In this document: positions 41,985-50,867 of the stretch, in pieces
How positions within the stretch are numbered: position 1 is the stretch's first letter
How the letters are laid out: every line of letters begins with the position of its first letter
DNA from: Bacteroidales bacterium
Lineage (GTDB): Bacteria > Bacteroidota > Bacteroidia > Bacteroidales > UBA932
Assembly: GCA_017429475.1 (NCBI GenBank)
Contig: JAFROX010000009.1
Span: forward strand, 248,001-312,000
Length of the DNA stretch: 64,000 bases
Reading direction: 5' to 3'
The notes under the pieces: generated by a model
The model's input: the letters and a program-made list of their open reading frames with translations, nothing else
Told to the model about the DNA's origin: nothing
Database searches by the model: none
Made by a program: the position numbers and the translations under genes

Positions 41985-43079
41985 TCAGTAGGAAATCGTC
42001 TGGGTATCGGTATTGGGACCCAGGACCTTCAGATGCCCGTCCTTTATTTCCATCTCGTCGATGAAGACGACGCGCTCGTCTCCAGTCGCGGCCGTACGTC
42101 CGTGATATACGCAGTAGAGATGCTTGCCGTCGTGCGAGCGGGTAATGCTGTTGTGTCCCACTCCGGTGACTATACCTCCGTCCTGAGTGTTTTTCTGAAG
42201 TACGGGGTTGTCAGCAGACTTTTGGAACGGACCGAGAGGATTTGATGAGGTCGCATATCCCACTGCGTAGTTCTCTCCGGCGTAGAAGTTTGACGAATAC
42301 ATTATGTAGTAGACTCCGTCGCGCTTGATGATGAACGATCCTTCGGTCCAGCGACGGTTTACTTCACCGGATGTCACCGAGCGGCTCTCCCACTCTGCCT
42401 GTGCGTCGGCCATCGACTTCGGCGGACAAAGCAGAAGCACCGGCTCGCCTATGACGCCGCTGAAATCGGGCTTGAGTTCAACTCCATATACCCAGCTCTC
42501 CTCGATCTCTTCGAAAAGGCCCTGATTGCGGGCCCAGTCAGCGACCTCGCTCTCGACAGGATGCTTGTAGCAGCAGCGTGAGAAATACAGGTAGCACTTT
42601 CCGTCATCGTTGAAAAGCACGTTTGCATCGATAATCGGATAACCGGGCTGGAAAATCGGGCCGCCCATCTCCACGAAGGGACCTGTAGGAGAATCTGAAA
42701 CGGCCACACCTATCGTGAAACGCTCCTCGTCACCGTAAGGGTCTTCCTTTGTATTGGCACTGAAGAACATATAGAACTTTCCGTCCCTCTCGTAAACTTC
42801 CGGCGCCCAGAAGCAGTCCAGAGCCCAGGATTCGGGAGTATTGCCGTGGTATATGGCACCTTGATACTCCCAGTGCACCAGATCCTCAGACTTGTAGCAG
42901 CCGAAACCGTCTTGAACTCCGCCTGTGCCGTACATATAGTAATTGCCGTCCGACGCCAGCAGCACATAGGGATCGCCGAACTTGACGTCCAGAGGGTTAG
43001 AGTATTCCACCTGCTTGCCTGTTTTGCAGGAACACAGCAGCAGCGCCGCCGTCAACGATAAAAACAGAAACTTTTTCAT
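41985..43079 (-). CDS. GH43 glycoside hydrolase, lipoprotein
   Basis: A 364-residue family 43 five-bladed propeller enzyme, probably an arabinofuranosidase or xylosidase. The leader MKKFLFLSLTAALLLCSC has a lipobox with Cys at 16 or 18. The general base is probably Asp36 (FGDPYVLLASDG), the second Asp lies in IDANVLFNDDG, and the acid Glu in RRWTEGSFIIKRDGVYY; the blade motif YYIMYSSN is also typical. Its start overlaps the addA stop (ATGA on the minus strand, 43076-43079), an odd position for a hydrolase since the block upstream is DNA repair. Confidence 0.9.
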   Translation of the reverse strand: MKKFLFLSLTAALLLCSCKTGKQVEYSNPLDVKFGDPYVLLASDGNYYMYGTGGVQDGFGCYKSEDLVHWEYQGAIYHGNTPESWALDCFWAPEVYERDGKFYMFFSANTKEDPYGDEERFTIGVAVSDSPTGPFVEMGGPIFQPGYPIIDANVLFNDDGKCYLYFSRCCYKHPVESEVADWARNQGLFEEIEESWVYGVELKPDFSGVIGEPVLLLCPPKSMADAQAEWESRSVTSGEVNRRWTEGSFIIKRDGVYYIMYSSNFYAGENYAVGYATSSNPLGPFQKSADNPVLQKNTQDGGIVTGVGHNSITRSHDGKHLYCVYHGRTAATGDERVVFIDEMEIKDGHLKVLGPNTDTQTISY

Positions 43080-45844
43080 ATTTTTTCAACTTTGTTGTTC
43101 TTCACATACCAAATGTATCCCTTCACGCCGGGATATCCCATTTCCCTGAGCAGTTTCATATATCTGCGAACCTGCCAGCAATAGTACTTGCGTTCTTCTC
43201 CGAACTTGTAATCGACCACTATGGTCTCCCCTTCCCTGACGACAACCCTGTCAGGACGCTCCACATTGCCGTCCGTATTGATTATCGAGAGTTCGTTGAA
43301 GACAGTGTTGCCGCTGTCGAACCAGTGATAGCCGGCGACAGAATCAATAGCCTGCCGAAGCATTTCCTCGACATCTTCGGCATCTCCAGCCGGCAGGAGG
43401 CCTTCTCCGACAGCCTTCTCAACAGCCTGCCGAAGGTCTGCCGCTACAGTCACAGAGGCGAGGATGTCGTGAAGCACAATGCCTTTCTGCCTTGCCCCTG
43501 GTTCATCAAAGAAATCGGCTCCGGAGTATGCCATCTCTATCCTCGGTCTTGCGGGAGCCTCCTCCTCACCGTCCTCCTTGACCAGGTAAGGAATGGAAAC
43601 GAAACGATCCACGGGCTCCTGCACCCTTGCGTCTTCATCATCTCCAGAAGGGACATAGCTCTGCGGCGTACCGAATTCATAGACATTTTCCACCTCGGTT
43701 TCCACACACTGTTCCAGCATCCTGGCCATACTCTCGGAAACAGCGTCTATTCCGGTATTGGACCTTACCGCATAGATATACATTGCCTGCTTTGCCCTCG
43801 TCGTGGCGACATAGGCTGCATTCAACGCATCCACTGCCTTGAGGAAACGTTCCTGTCGATAGTCTTCTTCAAAGAAAGTATTTTCAAGATCCTTTACGCA
43901 TTTCACCGGGAACAGTCCGATCTCGCAGATTTCGGGATTGGGAGTAGTCCACAGATAATCTCCTCTGCCTGATTCAAAAGGCTCGATGAAAAAAGGTATG
44001 ATAACTGCGTCGAGGCTCAGGCCTTTCGACTTGTGATATGTCATCACCCTGACGGCATCTTGACCTTCCGGCACAGAAATATATCTTCCGTCCGAAGCGG
44101 TCTCCTCCCACCACCTGACAAAAGCTGAGATGTCAGAGCCGTATACCGAAGTGTACTCAGTGACTATATCAAGGAAGGCATTGATATACGGGATGTCGCC
44201 CTTAGCCACATCCGGAATCCATATTCTGATGATATTCTCGCAAAGGTCATACAAGGACCCTTCTGAAGACACATCTCGGTCGATGTCGACACCCAGCTGC
44301 CGCAGTTGTTCATTGCATATGTCATCGGTTCCGGAGCTGAGATATTTCAGCACTGCCACTACTTTCTGAACCTGGGGACTGCCTGATACCAGCAGAGATT
44401 CGTCAGTAATGACTGCATAACCTTCGGCCAGGAGTTTCTGCGCCACTGCCGACACCTGCTTGTTGTCCCTTGTCAGTACAGTTATGCTGCCTGCCGGAAA
44501 ACCTTGCGACAGCAGTTCCTGGACTGCAGGCACGAGCCACTCCAGTGCGCGGGCCATGAATTCAGGCTTCTGGACATAATCCTCCAACTGAATCTTCACA
44601 TAGCCCTCCGGCTCCTTCCATTCTTCCTGCTCTGCATCCTGATATAAGCCCGAAACTTTTTCAGCAAATTCATCGGGCAGCCATTCCTTTATCCGGCCAT
44701 ATAGAAGATTGTTGAACTTGATAATATTGCGGAAACTGCGACGGTTGACCTTGAGCGTTTCAAAATGGGTCACGGACTCGTTGAAATCCTTTGCGATTCC
44801 ACTGTTGAGAGTTTCCCAGTCGGAGCCACGGAAGCGGTATATGCTCTGTTTGATGTCTCCCACAATCATACAGTCCTTGCCTTTCGCCAGGCTTTCGCGG
44901 TAAAGCGGCAGGAAATTCTGCCATTCCACACGCGACGTGTCCTGAAACTCGTCTAGCATCAGATGGTCATATCGGTTCCCGACTTTTTCATAGATGAACG
45001 GAGCGTCGGAATCGTCAATCAGCTTGCGTATCGTCTCCTTCGACTCGGACAGCATCACGAGATTCTTCTCCCTGAGGATATCCGTCATACGGGCGTAAAT
45101 ATCGCTGGAGATACCCATTATGCCCACAGAATCAAAAACAATCTTGTCAGTCTCGTTGAGCCTTTTGGCATATTTGTCGACATTCCTGCTTCTGGGCGGA
45201 TACTTGACTCTGAAATCCGCCATCCTTTCTGCCGTCTTCTGACGGACACGTTCGATGACGCTCCTGTCCTGCACGAAAGATATTCCTGGAAGTCCTTTCT
45301 TTATCCTGAAGTCTTCCTGAATGAAAAGTTTGCCAAACTCTTTCAGGCTGGACGCGATGTCATACGAGCCGCCTTTTTCCACTGATTCCAGCGCATATGC
45401 CACCATCCACTCGAGCAATGCGGCATTCCCGTCTTCATCAAGAGAGTCAAGCATCGAGTCGACCGAGGCTCCTATCACTGAGACTTCATCCAGTTCGACG
45501 CGATAGGAACCGTTCTGTCCTATTTCCCGGGCAAAGGCTCGTATGATCTGTAGGAAAAACTTGTCGATGGTGGTTATCGAGAAGTTGGAGTAATCGTGAA
45601 GTATGCTTATCAGTACCTTGCGTGCCTTGCGGCCTTCTTCGCTGTCTTTCTGCGCCTCTTTCGACAGAGTCTCCAGCACGCGCTGCTTCATCTCGTCGGT
45701 GGCCTTGTTGGTGAAGGTTACGGCGAGGATATGCCTGTATGCATCCGGATCATCGGACTGCAGCAGATATCGAAGATACTGCTGTGTGAGGGTATGCGTC
45801 TTGCCGCTGCCCGCAGATGCCTTGTATATGTCAACCTTCGCCAT
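43076..45844 (-). CDS. addA: UvrD-like helicase-nuclease, AddA type
   Basis: A 922-residue superfamily 1A helicase with a C-terminal nuclease, working with the AddB gene upstream in double-strand break resection. The longer frame starts at 45877, but MAKVDIYKASAGSGKTHTL at 45844 is the standard Bacteroidota start, 2 bp after the addB stop. Walker A is ASAGSGKT (residues 9-16), motif II region HLMLDEFQDTSRVEW, motif III VGDIKQSIYRFRGS, motif V VRVMTYHKSKGLSLDAVI and motif VI AAYVATTRAKQAMYIY. The nuclease core near the C-terminus reads DRVVVREGETIVVDYKFGE. It is shorter than B. subtilis AddA (about 1230). Confidence 0.87.
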   Translation of the reverse strand: MAKVDIYKASAGSGKTHTLTQQYLRYLLQSDDPDAYRHILAVTFTNKATDEMKQRVLETLSKEAQKDSEEGRKARKVLISILHDYSNFSITTIDKFFLQIIRAFAREIGQNGSYRVELDEVSVIGASVDSMLDSLDEDGNAALLEWMVAYALESVEKGGSYDIASSLKEFGKLFIQEDFRIKKGLPGISFVQDRSVIERVRQKTAERMADFRVKYPPRSRNVDKYAKRLNETDKIVFDSVGIMGISSDIYARMTDILREKNLVMLSESKETIRKLIDDSDAPFIYEKVGNRYDHLMLDEFQDTSRVEWQNFLPLYRESLAKGKDCMIVGDIKQSIYRFRGSDWETLNSGIAKDFNESVTHFETLKVNRRSFRNIIKFNNLLYGRIKEWLPDEFAEKVSGLYQDAEQEEWKEPEGYVKIQLEDYVQKPEFMARALEWLVPAVQELLSQGFPAGSITVLTRDNKQVSAVAQKLLAEGYAVITDESLLVSGSPQVQKVVAVLKYLSSGTDDICNEQLRQLGVDIDRDVSSEGSLYDLCENIIRIWIPDVAKGDIPYINAFLDIVTEYTSVYGSDISAFVRWWEETASDGRYISVPEGQDAVRVMTYHKSKGLSLDAVIIPFFIEPFESGRGDYLWTTPNPEICEIGLFPVKCVKDLENTFFEEDYRQERFLKAVDALNAAYVATTRAKQAMYIYAVRSNTGIDAVSESMARMLEQCVETEVENVYEFGTPQSYVPSGDDEDARVQEPVDRFVSIPYLVKEDGEEEAPARPRIEMAYSGADFFDEPGARQKGIVLHDILASVTVAADLRQAVEKAVGEGLLPAGDAEDVEEMLRQAIDSVAGYHWFDSGNTVFNELSIINTDGNVERPDRVVVREGETIVVDYKFGEERKYYCWQVRRYMKLLREMGYPGVKGYIWYVKNNKVEKI

Positions 45845-45846
45845 TT

Positions 45847-48696
45847 CTAATAACTGCAAAGTATCCTTACCGGACAATAATCACACTTGTGGTCTGAAAC
45901 CCCTGCCGGACGGGCGACAAATTCGCCTTCGGACAGTATTTCTCTTATCAGGTTACGGAGTTTCTCTTCGAACTGCCTCAGCATAGCATCATTGCTGCGG
46001 AATGTCCTGAGATTCGACTTGAACATTTCCTTCAGCTGGTAGACGCTGATATCCATATCTTCTGCAGTCACGGAAGCGAGGCCGCCTTCGGCCAGAGTGC
46101 CGGTTTTGTATCTTGCCATAAGATAGGCATACAGATACATCTGGAAAGAAGAATATGGACGGTTGTTTCCTAATTCCACGTCGAAGACTCTTTCTATGAT
46201 GTCCTCATCCGTGTCGCCCTTGCGGTGCAGTTTGATGCTACCGGTCTTGTAGTCGACTATCCTCAAATCGCCGGCTTTGCTGTCAAGGCGGTCAATAATA
46301 CCCATAATGCTCACTTTCACGCCTTCGACGTCCAGGTCTGCGTATATCTTCCTTTCTCCGTCCAGATATGTGAATGGAGCATATTCCTTGTCGTATTCAA
46401 GAGTCTGGACCACAATTCTTCTGAGCATCTCAAAGGTAACGAGCCTCTTGCCGGTTATGGGAAGACCGTTGTATCTGAAGGCGACATCGAGTTCCGACCG
46501 TATGAGGGTGTCGAGCCTGTCTTTTTCGCCAAGCATCATATCAATGATCTCAGGACTTATGATTTCGTTCCTGTAAGGCTCGTACAGTTTTTCCAGAATG
46601 CTGTGGAAAGCCGTACCGAAAGGCCCGGACTCAAAACCCTCGTCAACCTTATCACTCTCCTTGATGCCCTTGACCTTGGTGTAGTAAAACTTGAGAGGGC
46701 AGTTCATATAATCGTTGAGGCTTGAAGCTGAGAAACTGTGTCCCTGGCTGACATAGACATCGCGAAGCTGCTGCATAACCTCGGCATCCTTGGCTACTGA
46801 CGATATGCCTCTCTCTGCAGGACTGATTGTGTAGGTGCACACTTTCTCGACAAGCGGCACCTGGGTATAATGGTGCTTGAGCTGCATTATGAAACGGCTA
46901 GGCTCTCCGCTATGCACGCCGAAAGTACGGCTGTCATACATCAGCACGACCTTGCGGGCCCGGTATATGCTGCGGTAGAAGTGGTATGCCGAGATGCTGT
47001 CGAACAGTTCTGGCGTAGGCAGACCGAAGCCCCTGCGCAGGGAATACGGAATATATGAATCTATCTGGTTCTTCGCCGGGAAGGTTCCTTCGTTTACAGA
47101 GAGGATTATGATGTTTTCGAAGTCCAGCGCCCTGGTTTCAAGGGGACCCATAATCTGGAGGCCGTGTAGCGGTTCTCCCCTGAACGGCACGTTCAGCCGA
47201 GCAGTGATCTGCCTCAGGAAATGGAAATAAGTCTCGAGTTTGTCGAGATATGGAATCTGCAGGTCGCGTATATGGCTGATTGCCTTATAATAGCCATAAG
47301 CAAACTCTTTCTCAAGGTCGGAAATACGGCCTGCCAGCAATTCTATTACGTGCAGTTGCCAGCCGTATACGTCCTCAATCTTTTCTACAGGTTTGAAAAT
47401 TGCTTCCAGAAGCTCAGGCTGACCTTCACAAAGCAGGGAAACAGGCACCTGGATGAGATTTTTACCGTTGATCTCTGTCTGCAGGGCCTTCACCTCATCG
47501 GCACAGGCGTTCAGCACGAAGGGATGCGACAGGACAGCAGTGACATCCTTGTGGTAGAACGTCGTCTCACCGTTACGGGACCTTTTATTGAGCTGGAGCG
47601 GTCCGAGGGAGGACATCAGGGCAGCAAAAGCGCTGTTCGAAAGGCCGTAACCCATAGTCACGTTTATCTTCCTGATCTCTTCCGGTACTGAATTGAGAAG
47701 AGGCATCAGCAGGGATTCGTCTGGCAGCACTATGGCCGTAGAGTCCGGGTCCATACCGCGCAGATAATCCGCAGTCTTCTTCGCCTGTCCGATGGCAGAG
47801 GGCACGCTGACCACTTCCACCTCCGGATATTTGTCCGACTTGTCGTCGAGTTCATATCTCGAAGGATATTCGGTTATGTACTCTGAGATGAACTTCGAAG
47901 CCTTGTTGTTGCCGTCACGCAGCAGATTTCCGCTGAAATCCCAGTAGAAGTCGCCCTTGCCGGAGTTGCGGACATAGTTGAAAAGCTTCCTTTCGCACAC
48001 GCTGAGGGCATTGTGCCCCACGAACACGATGCGGCTGTACCTGGAAAGGACTTCATCCAGCCTGTCATCGTGATTGTCTGCCATCCGGGCCACTTCGCGG
48101 GTCATCATCCCATCATAGGCAATTTCGCGCGACGCCAAATCTGCCCTGAATGCTTCATACAACGGACCGAGGATGTTCCAGACCTGCAGGAACCGCATCT
48201 TCCCCGGCCGCTGGGAGGAATTGTCGAGAGTGATCTTCCAGAAATTGCGTATGGCTTCCTTCTGGGTTTCGCTCAGATATTCATAGTCTGCCGAGATGCT
48301 TTCCAGGTCACGGACATTGGTGAACAGGTTTTCGGCATCCACATTGTACTGGTCTACGTCATTGAAATCAGAAAGAAGCGTGTCGGCCTTGTAGACGAAC
48401 TCGTCGAAGCTGTCGCAGACAAGTCCGGCAGCCTCGCCAAGCTCCGTATAATGCTTGTAGAGTATGGCGACGAGCTCGATCTTGTCTGCCCTGGCATAGG
48501 TGGACAGACGGTCGAACAGGTCGCTGATGGTCAGAAGTTCAGGAGAGAACAAAGGTCCGGAACTGCACAGGCCCAGGTATTTGCGGAAAAACAGACTTGA
48601 ACGGCGACTTGGAAAGACGAAACAAACGTCCTTCAAGTCACCGTCGTATTCGCTCACGTAATGCTTCGCGATCTGGTATAGGAAAGCATTGACCAA
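45847..48696 (-). CDS. addB: PD-(D/E)XK nuclease, AddB type, with Fe-S cysteines
   Basis: A 949-residue partner of AddA. The N-terminal helicase-like region keeps FVFPSRRSSLFFRKYL. The C-terminal nuclease (residues about 680-940) has SLNDYMNCPLKFYYTKVKG, TAFHSILEKLY, GIIDRLDSKAGDLRIVDYKTG (the catalytic Asp and DYK) and ends HKCDYCPVRILCSY. The Cys of MNCP together with the C-x2-C-x5-C end repeat the four cysteines that hold a 4Fe-4S staple in B. subtilis AddB. It starts 15 bp after pgi on the same strand. Confidence 0.87.
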   Translation of the reverse strand: MVNAFLYQIAKHYVSEYDGDLKDVCFVFPSRRSSLFFRKYLGLCSSGPLFSPELLTISDLFDRLSTYARADKIELVAILYKHYTELGEAAGLVCDSFDEFVYKADTLLSDFNDVDQYNVDAENLFTNVRDLESISADYEYLSETQKEAIRNFWKITLDNSSQRPGKMRFLQVWNILGPLYEAFRADLASREIAYDGMMTREVARMADNHDDRLDEVLSRYSRIVFVGHNALSVCERKLFNYVRNSGKGDFYWDFSGNLLRDGNNKASKFISEYITEYPSRYELDDKSDKYPEVEVVSVPSAIGQAKKTADYLRGMDPDSTAIVLPDESLLMPLLNSVPEEIRKINVTMGYGLSNSAFAALMSSLGPLQLNKRSRNGETTFYHKDVTAVLSHPFVLNACADEVKALQTEINGKNLIQVPVSLLCEGQPELLEAIFKPVEKIEDVYGWQLHVIELLAGRISDLEKEFAYGYYKAISHIRDLQIPYLDKLETYFHFLRQITARLNVPFRGEPLHGLQIMGPLETRALDFENIIILSVNEGTFPAKNQIDSYIPYSLRRGFGLPTPELFDSISAYHFYRSIYRARKVVLMYDSRTFGVHSGEPSRFIMQLKHHYTQVPLVEKVCTYTISPAERGISSVAKDAEVMQQLRDVYVSQGHSFSASSLNDYMNCPLKFYYTKVKGIKESDKVDEGFESGPFGTAFHSILEKLYEPYRNEIISPEIIDMMLGEKDRLDTLIRSELDVAFRYNGLPITGKRLVTFEMLRRIVVQTLEYDKEYAPFTYLDGERKIYADLDVEGVKVSIMGIIDRLDSKAGDLRIVDYKTGSIKLHRKGDTDEDIIERVFDVELGNNRPYSSFQMYLYAYLMARYKTGTLAEGGLASVTAEDMDISVYQLKEMFKSNLRTFRSNDAMLRQFEEKLRNLIREILSEGEFVARPAGVSDHKCDYCPVRILCSY

Positions 48697-48711
48697 GTAT
48701 GGGAACGGGTA

Positions 48712-50037
48712 TTACAGTCTCTTGGCAAGTTCTTTTGCAAGTTCGTCGTATCCCGGTTTGCCGAGGAGGGCGAACATATTTTTCTTGTAAGCCTCTACGC
48801 CTGGCTGGTTGAACGGATTGATGCCAAGCACGTAGCCGCTGATGCCGCAGGCCTTCTCGAAGAAGTAGAAGAGTCCTCCGAGATGGTAGGCGTCGAGAGT
48901 TTCGGTTTCCACCATGATCTGCGGCACGCCTCCGTCGATGTGGGCCAGGCGGGTGCCGAGCATAGCCTTTTCGTTGCAATATTCCACCCTCTTGCCGGCA
49001 AGATAGTTCAGGCCGTCGAGGTTGTCGCCGTCAGAAGGGATCTCGACCTTGCGGGCAGGATTCTTCACGCTCACTACGGTCTCAAACATAACCCTCTCTC
49101 CTTCCTGGACATACTGTCCCATTGAATGGAGGTCGGTTGTATAGCTGACCGATGCCGGGAACAGGCCCTTTCCGTCCTTGCCTTCGCTCTCTCCGAAAAG
49201 CTGCTTCCACCACTCGCTGAAATAGACGAGTTTGGGATTGTAATTGACAAGCAGCTCGACCTTCTTGCCTTCATCGTACAGGCAGTTCCTTGCTGCTGCA
49301 TACAGGATGGCAGGGTTGTCCTTGGTCTTTCGGCTGCAGAGAGCTTCCATGTCGCGTGCTCCCGATAGCAGGGCGTCGATGTCAAAGCCGGCTGCTGCGA
49401 TAGGAACGAGGCCTACCGGAGTCAGCACTGAATAACGGCCTCCGATATTGTCTTCGATGACGAATGACTTGTAGCCTTCGCTGGTTGCAAGCGTCTTGAG
49501 GGCGCCGCGTGCTTTGTCCGTCACAGCCACTATCCTCTCGGCAGCCTCTTTCTTGCCGTATTTCTCTTCAATGTAGCCTTTGATGATCCTGAAAGCAACG
49601 GCAGGCTCGGTGGTAGTGCCGGATTTGGAAATGACTACCGCAGCCACATTGCGTACCTTCATCAGGTCCATAAGGTCTGCCAGATAATCCTCGCTGAGCG
49701 TATTGCCTGCAAAAACCACCTGCACGGGCTCCTGGTCCAGGTTGACCGAAAAATTATGTGAAAGCGCGGCGATGGCAGCCTTGGCCCCCAGATATGAACC
49801 TCCGATACCTACAGCCACTACCAGATTGACTTTCTTGTCGAGCCAGTTCCTGGCCACTGCTTTGCAGTCATCCAGAAGCTGCTGGGGCATCTCTGAGGGA
49901 AGATGGTTCCATCCAAGGAAATCATTGCCTGCGCCTTCGGCGCTTTCAAGGACGTCATAGGCCGCCAGGGCCTTTTCAAGATACTGCTCTCTTTTTGCTT
50001 CAAAAGACTTGCAGCCAGTCAAATCGATCTTTATCAT
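48712..50037 (-). CDS. pgi: Glucose-6-phosphate isomerase
   Basis: Interconverts glucose-6-phosphate and fructose-6-phosphate. The 441-residue form is the shorter type of Bacillota and Bacteroidota. Sugar-phosphate loops read VGIGGSYLGAKAA and VISKSGTTTEPAVAFRI; the ring-opening and base residues should be those in GGRYSVLTPVGLVPIA and in the VEYCNEKAMLGTRLAHIDGG region. The gene has its own promoter within the spacer after xth and precedes addB by 15 bp. Confidence 0.95.
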   Translation of the reverse strand: MIKIDLTGCKSFEAKREQYLEKALAAYDVLESAEGAGNDFLGWNHLPSEMPQQLLDDCKAVARNWLDKKVNLVVAVGIGGSYLGAKAAIAALSHNFSVNLDQEPVQVVFAGNTLSEDYLADLMDLMKVRNVAAVVISKSGTTTEPAVAFRIIKGYIEEKYGKKEAAERIVAVTDKARGALKTLATSEGYKSFVIEDNIGGRYSVLTPVGLVPIAAAGFDIDALLSGARDMEALCSRKTKDNPAILYAAARNCLYDEGKKVELLVNYNPKLVYFSEWWKQLFGESEGKDGKGLFPASVSYTTDLHSMGQYVQEGERVMFETVVSVKNPARKVEIPSDGDNLDGLNYLAGKRVEYCNEKAMLGTRLAHIDGGVPQIMVETETLDAYHLGGLFYFFEKACGISGYVLGINPFNQPGVEAYKKNMFALLGKPGYDELAKELAKRL

Positions 50038-50082
50038 TATTGTTGTTTTATGATTATATACTTTGAGATGTCTATATCCTTA

Positions 50083-50113
50083 CAAAAATACCAATTATCC
50101 CGCTCTTTTCAAA
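50083..50113 (-). promoter_or_regulatory. Promoter of pgi
   Basis: On the minus strand TTTG (50110-50113) and TATTTTTG (50083-50090) are spaced by 19 bp and lie 45 nt before the pgi ATG. The -33 element overlaps the last codons of xth. It makes pgi-addB-addA-GH43 a separate unit from recG-xth. Confidence 0.65.
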
Positions 50114-50867
50114 TATCGATATCAAGGGAAACCGGGCAGTGATCGGAACCCTCGAACTCGCTGTGAATCGCTGCATCTTTCATACGGCCGGCGATGTTCT
50201 CAGACACGATGAAATAGTCTATCCTCCATCCAACGTTCCTTTCGCGAGCACGCATCCGGTAGCTCCACCACGAGTAGGCATCTGTCTTGTCCGGATAGAA
50301 ATGGCGGAACGAGTCCACGAAGCCAGCAGAAAGCAATTCAGTCATTTTCTGCCTTTCCTGGTCGGTAAATCCGGCATTCTCGTGATTGGTGGCCGGGTTC
50401 TTAAGGTCTATTTCCTCGTGTGCGACGTTAAGGTCTCCGCAGAGCAGGACACCCTTGACTGCAGACAGCCGCTTTAAATAGTTCCGCATTGCATCTTCCC
50501 ACTCCATCCGATAGTCAAGGCGACGCAATCCGTCCTGGGAATTAGGTGTATAGCAGCACACAAGATAGAACTCAGGCATTTCTAGGGTTATCACCCTGCC
50601 TTCGTTGTCGTGCTCGGGAATCCCAAGTCCATAAGTCACCGAAAGAGGGGTGTGACGCGTATAGACAGCCGTTCCGCTGTACCCTTTTTTCTCAGCATAG
50701 TTCCAATAGCTCTGATAGCCCATAAACTCCAGATCGAGCTGTCCGGCCTGCAGCTTGGTCTCCTGAAGGCAGAAGAAATCTGCGTCAAGAGCCTCGAAAG
50801 CTTTGTCAAAAGCCCCTTTGGAGTAACAGGCCCTCAATCCATTGACATTCCAAGATACTAACCTCAT
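50109..50867 (-). CDS. xth: Exodeoxyribonuclease III / AP endonuclease
   Basis: A 252-residue enzyme of the exonuclease III (ExoA) family, which cuts at abasic sites in base-excision repair. Catalytic motifs are LVSWNVNGLRACYSKG, FCLQETKLQ (metal Glu), LLCGDLNVAHEEIDL (Asp/Asn), WRIDYFIVS and GSDHCPVSLDI (Asp-His). The start overlaps the recG stop (ATGA on the minus strand, 50864-50867), so the two repair genes are coupled. Confidence 0.95.
   Translation of the reverse strand: MRLVSWNVNGLRACYSKGAFDKAFEALDADFFCLQETKLQAGQLDLEFMGYQSYWNYAEKKGYSGTAVYTRHTPLSVTYGLGIPEHDNEGRVITLEMPEFYLVCCYTPNSQDGLRRLDYRMEWEDAMRNYLKRLSAVKGVLLCGDLNVAHEEIDLKNPATNHENAGFTDQERQKMTELLSAGFVDSFRHFYPDKTDAYSWWSYRMRARERNVGWRIDYFIVSENIAGRMKDAAIHSEFEGSDHCPVSLDIDI

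Noticed and set aside
45845-45877. Eleven extra N-terminal codons for addA
   Set aside because: They overlap the end of addB, while MAKVDIYKASAGSGKT at 45844 is the usual start in the phylum.
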